Positions 1 through 7,867 of a stretch of DNA of 51,635 nt are shown one piece after another (the stretch's first letter is position 1; the number at the start of each line of letters is the position of its first letter). Made by a program: the position numbers and the translations under genes. Under the pieces are notes generated by a model. It worked only from the letters and a program-made list of their open reading frames with translations. It was not told where the DNA came from and made no database searches. The stretch is from Lachnospiraceae bacterium (lineage in GTDB: Bacteria > Bacillota > Clostridia > Lachnospirales > Lachnospiraceae): positions 1-51,635 of the forward strand of contig JAFVBE010000001.1 of assembly GCA_017480195.1 (NCBI GenBank), read 5' to 3'.

Positions 1-621
1 ATCAATAAAGGTCACCATATCGGCAATCTTTTCAAGGTCGGAGGTTATATGCGTGGACATAAAGATTGTATTATTCTCATCCTGAAGATACTCCATGAAA
101 ATATCCAGTATCTCATTTCTTACAACCGGATCAAGCCCTGTGGTCGCCTCATCCATGATTAAAAGCTTTGCGTGATGCGAAAGTGCCACCGCTATCTGAA
201 GTTTCATCTTAATACCCTTGGAAAACTTCTTAAATGCCTTTTTCGACGGAAGTGAAAATATATCCAGGTAATTGAAAAATACCTTCTCATCCCAATTCTT
301 GTATATGTCACTCATAACCTTTGACAGTATCTTTGCATTTAAATCCTCGTTAAACGGAAGCTCATCAAATACGGCAGCAAGATTCTCCTTAACCTCTGTC
401 TCATTTTTTATATTATCAAGTCCGAATAGCTTAATCTCGCCCTCGTCCTTCTTAACAATATTTAAAATTGCATTAATCGTGGTAGACTTACCTGCTCCGT
501 TTTGTCCGATAAAGCCCATAATGCTTCCCTTTGGAACCTTAAAGCTCACATTATCTAATGTAAATCCATCATATTTTTTAGTAAGGTTATTAACCTCAAT
601 CGCATATTCAAAATCCTGCAT
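1..621 (-). CDS. ABC transporter ATP-binding protein (YtrB-like), 3' part outside window
   Basis: Nucleotide-binding subunit of an ABC transporter, expected to drive a membrane partner encoded beyond the window edge. The first 207 residues are present: Walker A GQNGAGKST at about 39-47, a divergent signature SKGIKMKL near 134-141, Walker B LLIMDEAT at 153-160, D-loop GLDP, and the switch histidine in MSTHI near 191. The degenerate signature motif and the overall layout resemble the YtrB/EcsA-like exporters often controlled by GntR (YtrA) repressors. The start was chosen at ATG 619-621 because a GGAGG sits at 627-631. A strong palindrome lies just upstream. The transported substrate cannot be told. 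Confidence 0.9.
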   Translation of the reverse strand, partial: MQDFEYAIEVNNLTKKYDGFTLDNVSFKVPKGSIMGFIGQNGAGKSTTINAILNIVKKDEGEIKLFGLDNIKNETEVKENLAAVFDELPFNEDLNAKILSKVMSDIYKNWDEKVFFNYLDIFSLPSKKAFKKFSKGIKMKLQIAVALSHHAKLLIMDEATTGLDPVVRNEILDIFMEYLQDENNTIFMSTHITSDLEKIADMVTFID

Positions 622-660
622 ATGAACCTCCGTAAAGCTTGTTATATATCTTTGAGTTTA

Positions 661-718
661 ATATCACTGCGTTATCAAAATTGTATATATCGTATATATA
701 CAATACAACGCAATGATA
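661..718 (-). promoter_or_regulatory. Palindromic operator candidate (YtrA/GntR type) upstream of the ABC gene
   Basis: The core is a perfect inverted repeat with 11-nt arms (680-690 and 694-704, arm attgtatatat) around a 3-nt centre. An outer dyad flanks it: 661-673 and 706-718 match at 12 of 13 positions when one is reverse-complemented. TGTATA...TATACA is the kind of site bound by YtrA-type GntR repressors of ABC exporters. That assignment is inference, since no GntR gene is in the window; it may lie past the left edge. Confidence 0.6.
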
Positions 719-757
719 TATATGTCAAGCACAAATAAAACTTTTAATCAAAGAAAA

Positions 758-793
758 AGAGCTGCCTATTATGATGTGATAATAGACAACTCT
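758..793 (-). terminator. Rho-independent terminator after the Rpn nuclease gene
   Basis: Stem of 15 nt (758-772 with 779-793, two G-T/mismatch positions) and a 6-nt loop. On the minus strand it is followed by a T-rich run (TTTTTCTTT), 13 nt past the stop codon of the nuclease gene. Confidence 0.8.
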
Positions 794-806
794 TAAAATT
801 CATTTT

Positions 807-1646
807 TTAGTTTTGCTTTTGTAAATTCTCGGTTTCAAGTTTTTTAATTATCTCCGAAACCTCTTCCTCTGAAATATTAAGCTTTCCTGCAATCTCTGAG
901 ACAGAAAGGCCACAATCTAAATATGCCTCTATCTTAGCTTCTGCAATTCGATCACTCAAATAATGATCCATATATGGAGCTCCTTTCCTCTTTGCTATAC
1001 CATTATTACCCCATGCTTTATCTTTCGTAAGCACCTGCATTAGCTTTAAAACTTCGTCTACATGTTTTACAACCTCTTTCGGTGCTATGTAGTTTTTATT
1101 CTTCCTCATTTGTACAAAATAATCAGCCACAAACTTAAAGTCACTCTTGAACTTCTTAACCTGTTCATCAGTAAGATATGCAATCTCAAATACATTGATT
1201 TTGTAATCACTGACATAAGGCTTAAAATATTCAGGTATGTCAAGACAGTCATAGAGCGAAAATCTCTTCCACCTTTTCTCTCCGAAATACAATACAAGAG
1301 TCACTACAGGATAACGCTCTTTTAATTCTTCATCTAAGGTCTCACTTTTGTAAGCCGCACCATCATAGCCTATAACCCTGAATGGCATATCGCTATCCAC
1401 GTCCGTCTGATTCTCAAGACCATATAAAGCAATTCTGATTTTACCCTCCGACCAGAATTTTGATACATCCCGCTCCTGTTCGTGTAAGGTACTGTCGTCT
1501 GCTTTATATTGGCTTTTATCTTTAGTATTTGTAAGAGATTCAGGGTTTACTCTTTCTTGTCCGTCGAATAGAAGTACATTTACGATGTCAGCAAAAACAT
1601 CATTGTAATCCTCAAGTAGTTTTTCGGCAATGTCTTTCTCTGCCAT
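807..1646 (-). CDS. Rpn family recombination-promoting nuclease / putative transposase
   Basis: PD-(D/E)XK-fold protein of the Rpn (YhgA-like) family, in which members act as DNA nucleases linked to RecA-independent recombination. Visible family features are the IALYGLENQTD segment near residue 110, the YDGAAY segment, and the beta strand VVTLVLYFGEKRW near 140. A C-terminal helix-turn-helix-like segment (GLSVSEIAGKLNISEEEVSE) ends the protein. A GTG two codons upstream is open, but ATG 1644-1646 has AGGAGG (1654-1659) at ideal 7-nt spacing, so 279 aa is preferred. It is monocistronic, with its own terminator. Such genes occur in many copies in Lachnospiraceae and need not mark a mobile element. 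Confidence 0.82.
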   Translation of the reverse strand: MAEKDIAEKLLEDYNDVFADIVNVLLFDGQERVNPESLTNTKDKSQYKADDSTLHEQERDVSKFWSEGKIRIALYGLENQTDVDSDMPFRVIGYDGAAYKSETLDEELKERYPVVTLVLYFGEKRWKRFSLYDCLDIPEYFKPYVSDYKINVFEIAYLTDEQVKKFKSDFKFVADYFVQMRKNKNYIAPKEVVKHVDEVLKLMQVLTKDKAWGNNGIAKRKGAPYMDHYLSDRIAEAKIEAYLDCGLSVSEIAGKLNISEEEVSEIIKKLETENLQKQN

Positions 1647-1787
1647 TCCCACTCCTCCTTTACATTATTTAGTTTTCTCTTGCAAATACTGTATAAGAAG
1701 TATAATGTTTAATATCATACTTGCTTATGACTTTATTTTAATTTAACGAGCGAATGAAATCAATATTAAAATAACACTTACCGAAAT

Positions 1788-3716
1788 TTATTTATGGTAA
1801 ATTTTATTTTTTCCTTTTTTATTTTTTTTATAAGTTTCATAATCTTCAAGCATTTTTGCTCTATCAAACTTACCCATCTTTGTCAGCGGAATAGTATCAA
1901 CATAATATACCTCCGGTAAATAATATGATGATAAATTTTCTTCACACATTTTTTTTATTTCTTTTATATAAACCTTTTTTTCATTTGATGTTAGTTTTTC
2001 ATCATTAAATTCTATTCTAACAGCAGGCAAGTAACCTTGCTCAAATTTTATGTCTCTAATCCCAAATACCACACAATTTTTTACAGAAGAATGCTTTAAA
2101 ATAACATTTTCAATTTCTAACGGTGAAATTTTAAATCCATCATTTCTTACAATCAAATTTTTCTCACGATTAATTATAGTCAAATATCCCTCTTCGTCTA
2201 TATAACCAATATCTCCTGTATAAACATATTTTTCACCATTTATTTCAATGAAAGCATCTTGAGTTTCTTTTGGATTATTTAAGTATCCAATCATTAAATC
2301 ACCATTTACACATACAACGCCAATCTCATTATATTTTAAGGGTTTTAAAGTATTTGGATTAACAATAGCACAATTCATATCTAAAAAATTAATACCAACT
2401 GTACCACTTTTATTATAAATTCCTTGATTTGCTGTTGCTATACTTGTGTTTTCACTAAGTGCATATCCAGCTCCAAGATTCGTTTTTGAACCATGTTCAC
2501 TCAAGTATTTATTTAATTTATCATTATTAGTTTTACTTATACCATCGCCTCCACACGCAGGTGTTTTTAAAAAATCCAAATTAAAATCTTTTGGCACTTT
2601 TTTACTTGACATTAATGAAATCCAATGATTTGGAACACCTGCAATTGTATTTGGTTTTATAGATAAAATAATATCATCAAATTTAGCATTTGATGCATCT
2701 GCAATTGGATAAACATTCATATTTAATGCAAACGGCATATGAAAGCCCATAATCCCATAAAATATCCAAGGTGGCATAATTCCAAGTGATCTATACCCAG
2801 ATTTTAAATCCATTAAAGATTTTCTATATTGATTTGCAACAATATTTATACACTTATCATTCGCCATAACAGTTTTTGGAAAACCAAATGTTCCAGACGT
2901 ATGTAAAAATAAAGTTGGTTTATCATCGTCATACTTGGTTCCTTCTACATTTTTATAATTTGATTTCATTTTTTCTAAATCTTTTGGCAAAAATATAGAA
3001 TCTCCTAATTTTTTATATCCAATTTCATTAGCCCAAATCAATGTTTTACCAATATTTTTCTTAATTGAGTTTTTTAATTCATAAAAAGGTGGCGTAAATA
3101 ATTTAATCTTTTTAACACTTGTTTCATTCATGATTTCTTTAATTAATTTAGGGTTGACTGTTTCCATACAGAATAAATATTTTGATTCAGTTTCATTAAT
3201 ATATTTCTTGATACCTTCGGGCGAAGTTCTTAAATCAACTATGTTTCTACCTGCATTTATTTTTGATAGTGCATAAAAATCACTATAGGTGCTAGGCATA
3301 GATGGCAACAAAAAAGTAATTCTATCACTGCTTGAAATACCAAGTAAATCATTTACATATGCTTCTTTTTCTATTGATTCTTTAAATTGATTATAACTAA
3401 TTTCACAATCAATAGTTAACGCAGTACCATTATATCCATCAGTAATTTTCATAAAATAATCATATGCACTTTGCTTTGGATTAAGAGTTTTATTCTGTTT
3501 TCTATTTAAAACTATCATTTCATACAAATAATATATCCTATGAATTTTATCTATATGAGGATATCCAGATATTAACCCATTTTCATTCAATGTTTTTATA
3601 ATTAGTGAAATATCATATAATTTATCAGATTCATTAATTATATCTTTTTTGAATTTATTATTTTCATCAAGTTTTTTTATCACATCAATAATGTTTTCTT
3701 CTAATAAAGTTTTCAT
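1788..3716 (-). CDS. AMP-dependent acyl/aryl ligase (ANL superfamily)
   Basis: Adenylate-forming enzyme of 642 aa that should activate a carboxylic acid with ATP. Motifs seen: the P-loop LHTSGTFGFPKT near residue 270, the AMP-binding segment around GAGYALSENTS, the core YTGDIGYIDEEGYLTI with hinge NREKNLI near 510, and the C-terminal catalytic lysine region LTKMGKFDRAKM. The substrate is unknown. No carrier protein, thioesterase or biosynthetic partner is nearby. Base composition is clearly more A/T-rich than the housekeeping genes, with mostly A/T-ending codons, which suggests recent acquisition. It lies 61 nt downstream of the SIR2-like gene in the same direction and could be co-transcribed. 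No good ribosome binding site is seen at the ATG, so the start is less certain than the frame. Confidence 0.85.
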   Translation of the reverse strand: MKTLLEENIIDVIKKLDENNKFKKDIINESDKLYDISLIIKTLNENGLISGYPHIDKIHRIYYLYEMIVLNRKQNKTLNPKQSAYDYFMKITDGYNGTALTIDCEISYNQFKESIEKEAYVNDLLGISSSDRITFLLPSMPSTYSDFYALSKINAGRNIVDLRTSPEGIKKYINETESKYLFCMETVNPKLIKEIMNETSVKKIKLFTPPFYELKNSIKKNIGKTLIWANEIGYKKLGDSIFLPKDLEKMKSNYKNVEGTKYDDDKPTLFLHTSGTFGFPKTVMANDKCINIVANQYRKSLMDLKSGYRSLGIMPPWIFYGIMGFHMPFALNMNVYPIADASNAKFDDIILSIKPNTIAGVPNHWISLMSSKKVPKDFNLDFLKTPACGGDGISKTNNDKLNKYLSEHGSKTNLGAGYALSENTSIATANQGIYNKSGTVGINFLDMNCAIVNPNTLKPLKYNEIGVVCVNGDLMIGYLNNPKETQDAFIEINGEKYVYTGDIGYIDEEGYLTIINREKNLIVRNDGFKISPLEIENVILKHSSVKNCVVFGIRDIKFEQGYLPAVRIEFNDEKLTSNEKKVYIKEIKKMCEENLSSYYLPEVYYVDTIPLTKMGKFDRAKMLEDYETYKKNKKGKNKIYHK

Positions 3717-3777
3717 ACTAATATTACCATTATTTATTAATACTACAAAATAAATGATTACCTCATCCTATATATTT

Positions 3778-4707
3778 TTATGAAATATTTTCAAATATTG
3801 ATTGTATAAAATATTCATCAACATCTATCCTCTCATATTCAACACCAAATTCTTTCAGCATAACAATTTTTTCATCAAAATCGCTTTTTTCCTTATCATA
3901 ATCGCTATATAAAAATACAATTTTATTATTGATGGGAACACCCTGTTTTATCAATCTCATTCTTTTATTTAAAAGCCACCAGATATCAATTTCTGAGAAG
4001 CTTAAACCGAATCCTGCTATGTATAAATTGGAATTAAAAAATAATTCAATCCAAGACCGATTATCAAATTCATTATCATGACATTTTTGACTTATTGGAT
4101 TTAAACACTCTAATCCCGAACTTGATTTATATTTCCCTTTGATATAACTATCCATTTTTGACAATGCACCACAATATTGATCAAATCCCAGAGAAATGGA
4201 TGCAATGTTATCTACATCTCCATGTATCTTCCATAGCCGTATATTATGGGAATCTTTTTGTAATGTTGTATGCCGTCTGATGCTATATATTTTCTCTCCC
4301 AAATCTCTTCCATAATTATCAGACCATTGTTCTACATAACCATTTTTTTCACACAAAATATCCTCTATTCCCTTATCATAATTTGTTGTAATTATATCTT
4401 TTACATTATGATTTCGTAACAGCTCTCCAAATTCGTCTAAGCCTTTAACAATAATTTTAATATTACTTATTCTTACGTAATCCTTTATTTTATCCATCAA
4501 TTTATACTTAAACTGATTATCCGATCGATTATTACCTAATAAACACAATTCATATAAATATGTATAATTTTCTATCTCTACTGATGGACACCCAGCAGTA
4601 TTAAACAATTCTCTCCAATCCGGTGTATCTTTATAAATAGCCCTAGAAAAACCATTTCCTAACATTAACGTATTGCTTATCTCTTTATTATTCTGCATAC
4701 ATTCCAT
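3778..4707 (-). CDS. SIR2-like domain protein (candidate defence NADase)
   Basis: Protein of 309 aa with the SIR2-like Rossmann fold used by several anti-phage effectors as an NAD+ hydrolase. Seen: nucleotide loop MLGNGFSRAI at residues 15-24, ITTNYDKGIEDIL near 110 (the TTNYD signature), IHGDVDNIASISLG with the candidate catalytic histidine near 160, and a C-terminal AGFGLSFSEIDIWW. The longer frame beginning at 4791 is rejected because ATG 4705-4707 has a GGAGGG (4715-4720) at 7-nt spacing. A perfect inverted repeat lies 33 nt upstream of this start. Neighbours are a serine recombinase upstream and an AMP ligase downstream. Role in phage defence is inferred from family and context only. Confidence 0.8.
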   Translation of the reverse strand: MECMQNNKEISNTLMLGNGFSRAIYKDTPDWRELFNTAGCPSVEIENYTYLYELCLLGNNRSDNQFKYKLMDKIKDYVRISNIKIIVKGLDEFGELLRNHNVKDIITTNYDKGIEDILCEKNGYVEQWSDNYGRDLGEKIYSIRRHTTLQKDSHNIRLWKIHGDVDNIASISLGFDQYCGALSKMDSYIKGKYKSSSGLECLNPISQKCHDNEFDNRSWIELFFNSNLYIAGFGLSFSEIDIWWLLNKRMRLIKQGVPINNKIVFLYSDYDKEKSDFDEKIVMLKEFGVEYERIDVDEYFIQSIFENIS

Positions 4708-4739
4708 AACCTTACCCTCCATATACTTTCTCTTTCCTA

Positions 4740-4767
4740 TGTTCCACAAAGTAGACTTTGTGGAACA
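4740..4767. promoter_or_regulatory. Perfect 12-bp inverted repeat upstream of the SIR2-like gene
   Basis: Arms 4740-4751 and 4756-4767 (arm tgttccacaaag) are exactly complementary around a 4-nt loop TAGA. No T-run follows on either strand, which argues against a plain terminator. The position, between the recombinase gene and the SIR2 start, suits an operator or a recombinase binding site. No second copy was noticed in the window. Confidence 0.55.
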
Positions 4768-4893
4768 TTTGTTATATAATGGATATGTCATCTAATATGA
4801 TAGATTTTCAGATATATTTTATATGAAATATAATTGTTTCAGATTGTCTACTTAAAAAAACATTTTGTTGAAATATATAGAATGCTTAAAACC

Positions 4894-5505
4894 TCATTCT
4901 TTCCCCATATTATCCAATCTTTCCCTGCATCTTCTATAAAATGTTGTCGTACTCATACCTGATTTCTTGGCTGCTTCACGTACAGATATTTTTCCGTCAC
5001 TCCACATCTTAAAACCTTCATCAAATTCTGCCGGTGTATCTATCCGCTTATTTCCAAATCTTACGCCATTTGCCTTTGCTATTGCTATGCCCTCTGCCTG
5101 TCTTTGTCTTATAAAATCTCGTTCAGTCTCTGCAACATAAGCAAGTATCTGTAAAACCAAGTCCGATATAAATGTTCCTGTCAAATCGTTATGGCATATT
5201 CCCGTATTTAAAAGCGGCATATCAAGCACTTGTATGTCTGCTCCTATTTCTTTTGTAATTTTTCGCCATTCTTCCAATATCTCCGTATAATTTCTCCCCA
5301 GCCGGTCAATGCTTTTTATCACAAGCATATCTCCCTTTTTTATTCGCCTTAACATATTCATATATTCGGGACGAGAAAAATCTTTACCGGACATCTTATC
5401 AATGTACGTGTTTTTCAGACTAATTTTTTCCTCCTGCATAGCCAAAATCTGTCTTTCGGGATTTTGATCCTTAGACGATACCCTCACATAACCAAACTTT
5501 TTCAT
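4894..5505 (-). CDS. Small serine recombinase (resolvase/invertase family)
   Basis: Site-specific DNA recombinase of 203 aa. The N-terminal catalytic domain starts GYVRVSSKDQNPERQ, with the nucleophilic serine at residue 10 or 11. It continues with the DKMSGKDFSRPEY and IKSIDRLGRNY motifs (arginine-containing active site) and the long helix VAETERDFIRQRQAEG. The C-terminus carries a Hin-type helix-turn-helix (KISVREAAKKSGMSTTTFYRR). The size fits resolvases and invertases, not large serine integrases. The start has a GGAGG-like site in AAGGAGGCAAAG. It is the only recombinase in the window and sits at the edge of the A/T-rich patch, so it may have mobilised the SIR2/ligase genes. That is inference. 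Confidence 0.92.
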   Translation of the reverse strand: MKKFGYVRVSSKDQNPERQILAMQEEKISLKNTYIDKMSGKDFSRPEYMNMLRRIKKGDMLVIKSIDRLGRNYTEILEEWRKITKEIGADIQVLDMPLLNTGICHNDLTGTFISDLVLQILAYVAETERDFIRQRQAEGIAIAKANGVRFGNKRIDTPAEFDEGFKMWSDGKISVREAAKKSGMSTTTFYRRCRERLDNMGKE

Positions 5506-5524
5506 ATACTTTGCCTCCTTATAA

Positions 5525-5674
5525 TTTTTTCAAATTATAAAAAGCAAACAATATAAAATCCACGAAAAAAAAGCCTTATCTGATTATGAAGGTCGCTCCA
5601 TAAACGGAGAAGTACTCTATCTAATCAGACAGGCTATTAGAGAACACGAAAAAAACAATGGTGAATTAAAATAA
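5525..5674 (+). pseudogene. Truncated Arc-type ribbon-helix-helix protein remnant
   Basis: A plus-strand open frame ending at TAA 5672-5674 encodes KKALSDYEGRSINGEVLYL followed by IRQAIREHEKNNGELK. This matches the C-terminal half of Arc-like ribbon-helix-helix DNA-binding proteins. No ATG, GTG or TTG precedes it in frame after the stop at 5522-5524, and the N-terminal beta strand that contacts DNA is missing. It lies 20 nt upstream of the divergent recombinase start and probably marks a past insertion or deletion. Confidence 0.6.
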
Positions 5675-5676
5675 AA

Positions 5677-5708
5677 ATGTGCAAATGAAATATCTTTCAA
5701 ATGCACAT
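5677..5708. terminator. Hairpin terminator, probably bidirectional
   Basis: Arms 5677-5690 and 5695-5708 pair at 12 of 14 positions around a 4-nt loop. A T-rich run follows on both strands (minus TTTTATTTT; plus atacatttttt). It lies 32 nt after the stop of the 135-aa gene at 5741-6148. Confidence 0.65.
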
Positions 5709-5740
5709 ATACATTTTTTCTGACAATCTTTTAATTATAC

Positions 5741-6148
5741 TTATATATACCTATCCTGTCCCGGATTCTCCAGAAGCAGTCTGAGATACTTCTCCGGCTC
5801 CTTCTTTAATCTTACCATCATATCGAAGGTATCAAGGACTATCGTCTCCTTGTTACCATCCCATGCGCTATCTGAAGGATAATCCTTGCCCAAATCCCAG
5901 TTAATCTCTGCAACTCTTAGGTTATAAAAATAAATATCCGTAAGACCGTATTCCCTATACCTGTACTCATCCTTAAATGTATGATGGTCAAGGTAATACA
6001 TAAATTCAGCCATAAGCCCCTCATCCTTAAGAAGCTCCGACCAGAGATTTGCAGTAAAATCCTCAGACTTTCCGGTGTACTTCCCAAGTGCATAAAGCGC
6101 TTCCATAGCCTTTATTCTTCTTCCGTCCAGAATAATATTTCCGTGCAT
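5741..6148 (-). CDS. Conserved-looking hypothetical protein, 135 aa
   Basis: Not recognised. It is a soluble, acidic protein rich in aromatic residues (YRYREYGLTDIYFYNLR, the WDLGKDYPSDSAWDG segment), with no signal peptide, membrane helix or nucleotide-binding motif. ATG 6146-6148 has AAAGGAG about 8 nt upstream, so expression is plausible. It stands alone, bounded by a hairpin terminator on each side. Base composition is like the housekeeping genes, not like the A/T-rich patch next to it, so the patch probably ends before this gene. Confidence 0.6.
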   Translation of the reverse strand: MHGNIILDGRRIKAMEALYALGKYTGKSEDFTANLWSELLKDEGLMAEFMYYLDHHTFKDEYRYREYGLTDIYFYNLRVAEINWDLGKDYPSDSAWDGNKETIVLDTFDMMVRLKKEPEKYLRLLLENPGQDRYI

Positions 6149-6220
6149 AACATATCTCCTTTATAGTCTTAATCATTTGAGTCTATTTGTAAATTTATTA
6201 TAGCCTATAAAGAAAAAAGC

Positions 6221-6275
6221 GCAAGTTAACGTTGCACTTTTTTCATTTTTTTCAAAATGTGTAACGTTAACTCGC
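6221..6275 (-). terminator. Terminator after the four-helix membrane protein gene
   Basis: Arms 6221-6237 and 6259-6275 pair at 15 of 17 positions and each contains GTTAAC. On the minus strand the stem is followed by GCTTTTTTCTTT. It begins 31 nt past the stop at 6307. A T-run also follows on the plus strand. Confidence 0.75.
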
Positions 6276-6306
6276 ATTTTTTTGATTTATCAAAGTTTTT
6301 CTCTCA

Positions 6307-6804
6307 CTATTCATTATCAGGCTTCTGCCCCTGCATACCTTCCGGACCACCTATACCATTCTTCTTAAATACAAGCCTCATATAAATCGGCATAAAAATG
6401 AATATAAGAATAAATCCAACAACCATACATAATACAAGTGATTTTCCAAACATAGCAATAAATGGAATCTTCGCTCCGTGTGCTGTTGCCTTCTTATATG
6501 CCATAAATACCATAGCAAGTGTAATAATCGGAGTGTAAATCAAATCAGACATCAAGCTTTCCATACATCTTGTTCCAAGCTTTCCGGGTGTTAAATTAAG
6601 CTTGTTATTAACACTGTCCGTAACCTTCTTCATAGGTACTAAAAATCCGATAATCAAGCTGATAACAGTACTGATTAGAAAGCTGATTAACCAGCCTGCC
6701 ACATTGAATTTGCCTGATGCAAGCAGTCCTGTAAGTGATAGAAAGAAACTAAGTGTAACTCCCATCAAAATGCTCATTTGTCTGCCGATTTTTTTCATGT
6801 TCAT
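6307..6804 (-). CDS. Small integral membrane protein, four predicted helices
   Basis: Protein of 165 aa, not assigned to a known function. Hydrophobic segments lie near residues 11-30 (SILMGVTLSFFLSLTGLLAS), 33-56, 88-104 and 121-145, separated by a loop with NNKLNLTPGKLGTR. The C-terminus is a Gly/Pro-rich cytoplasmic tail (GGPEGMQGQ). AGGAG lies 7 nt before ATG 6802-6804. It is monocistronic, between a terminator and the HAD gene. The layout resembles small DUF-type membrane proteins common in Clostridia. No transport or catalytic motif is visible. Confidence 0.65.
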   Translation of the reverse strand: MNMKKIGRQMSILMGVTLSFFLSLTGLLASGKFNVAGWLISFLISTVISLIIGFLVPMKKVTDSVNNKLNLTPGKLGTRCMESLMSDLIYTPIITLAMVFMAYKKATAHGAKIPFIAMFGKSLVLCMVVGFILIFIFMPIYMRLVFKKNGIGGPEGMQGQKPDNE

Positions 6805-6868
6805 ACTTTTTCTCCTCTTCTCTTTTGCATTTATAATATTGTATATCTATTGGAGTAACATAAACTAC

Positions 6869-7615
6869 TTATATATCCCCAATCGAATTCACAACTCTGA
6901 ATTTATTTTTTATCTTATATTTCTCCGTCTGCTTCCTTATATCCTTTTTTCTGAGGTTGTCGTTATTTATCAATATCCCGTCCACACCGCACAAATCAGC
7001 AATTTTGATATCACTTCTAATCTCATTGCCAATCATAACAGATTTTGCCTTATCCAATCTTTCATCTTCAATTAATCTGTCCATAAATGATTTTTCCGGT
7101 TTCATAGTGCCATAATCCGAAGAAATATACATCTTGTCAAAATACTTATCAAGCCCCAACAGACTTATCTCAGGTCTTGTGAATATCACCTGCGCATTGG
7201 AAAGAAGATAAATCTTACAGCCCTTTTTCTTCAATCTCTTTAAGGTATCAATCGTCTCAGGATACAACCTGATATACTTCCTCGACAATGTCCGAAAGGC
7301 ATTCGCCATAAATTCAGCCCATACATCTTTATCTTCAGGGACGCGCACATTCCCCTCAGGTGCCTCTGTAAGAAGCCTTAAGAATACATACTCAAGCTTT
7401 ATCTCAGGATATTCGCAGGCTGATTTATCAGCTAAGCGCTGCCTTTCCTCTCTGTCATATCTTATATATGCTTTTCTTAATTGCTTCGGCTTATATACTG
7501 CGCCGTATGCAGCATAAAGCTTAGCAAGCTTCTTCCATAATGAAAGAGACATTTCATCAGTCTTTATATCAACCAATGTTCCATATAAATCAAAGATATA
7601 ATTCTCGTATTTCAT
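6869..7615 (-). CDS. HAD-superfamily hydrolase, YjjG-like subfamily
   Basis: Phosphatase of the haloacid dehalogenase superfamily, 248 aa. Motif I is YIFDLYGTLVDIKTD with the nucleophile at residue 9. Motif II is IYLLSNAQ, motif III lysine lies in GTMKPEKSF, and motif IV is MIGNEIRSDI, lacking the usual double Asp but keeping one. The first Asp is followed by Tyr-Gly-Thr instead of Met-Asp-Gly, as in the YjjG/YfnB nucleotide-phosphatase group. A long helical cap occupies residues 20-110. The substrate is probably a nucleoside monophosphate or sugar phosphate (inference). It is the last of three consecutive minus-strand genes that include two HAD enzymes. Confidence 0.88.
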   Translation of the reverse strand: MKYENYIFDLYGTLVDIKTDEMSLSLWKKLAKLYAAYGAVYKPKQLRKAYIRYDREERQRLADKSACEYPEIKLEYVFLRLLTEAPEGNVRVPEDKDVWAEFMANAFRTLSRKYIRLYPETIDTLKRLKKKGCKIYLLSNAQVIFTRPEISLLGLDKYFDKMYISSDYGTMKPEKSFMDRLIEDERLDKAKSVMIGNEIRSDIKIADLCGVDGILINNDNLRKKDIRKQTEKYKIKNKFRVVNSIGDI

Positions 7616-7690
7616 AATTTTAGTTCATCCTTCTGCCTATCATAAAATTTAATCGCTCTACTAATAATAGTTAATCAAATCTTATGTACA

Positions 7691-7867
7691 CTACATCTGA
7701 TGTCTTACCACCCTGTACTCGTCACCATCCTTATAATACGGACATCCCTTAAAATCACTTGACATAAGCCTGCCATAATCATCCTCGTCCATATTAACAT
7801 CACAATAATATTCCTCGTATTCTTCATCATATACAAAATAAGCACATGTATCACAGCTTGTCTGCAT
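7691..7867 (-). CDS. DUF6472-like small cysteine protein, 58 aa
   Basis: Short gene found by translating the gap after the 226-aa HAD gene. It starts at ATG 7865-7867, inside the end of that gene (17-nt overlap in another frame), and ends at TAG 7691-7693. The product begins MQTSCDTCAYFVYDEEYEEY and has four cysteines (C5, C8, C22, C42) arranged CxxC...C...CP, typical of a structural zinc site. It is very acidic. The pattern matches what I recall of the DUF6472 family in Lachnospiraceae; function is unknown. Overlap with the HAD gene implies translational coupling. Confidence 0.75.
   Translation of the reverse strand: MQTSCDTCAYFVYDEEYEEYYCDVNMDEDDYGRLMSSDFKGCPYYKDGDEYRVVRHQM

Noticed and set aside
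4708-4791. N-terminal 28-residue extension of the SIR2 protein
   Set aside because: Lies across the perfect inverted repeat and lacks a ribosome site; a strong GGAGGG serves the inner ATG.
6602-7075. Plus-strand open frame of 157 codons
   Set aside because: Spans parts of two minus-strand genes and their gap; no ribosome site.
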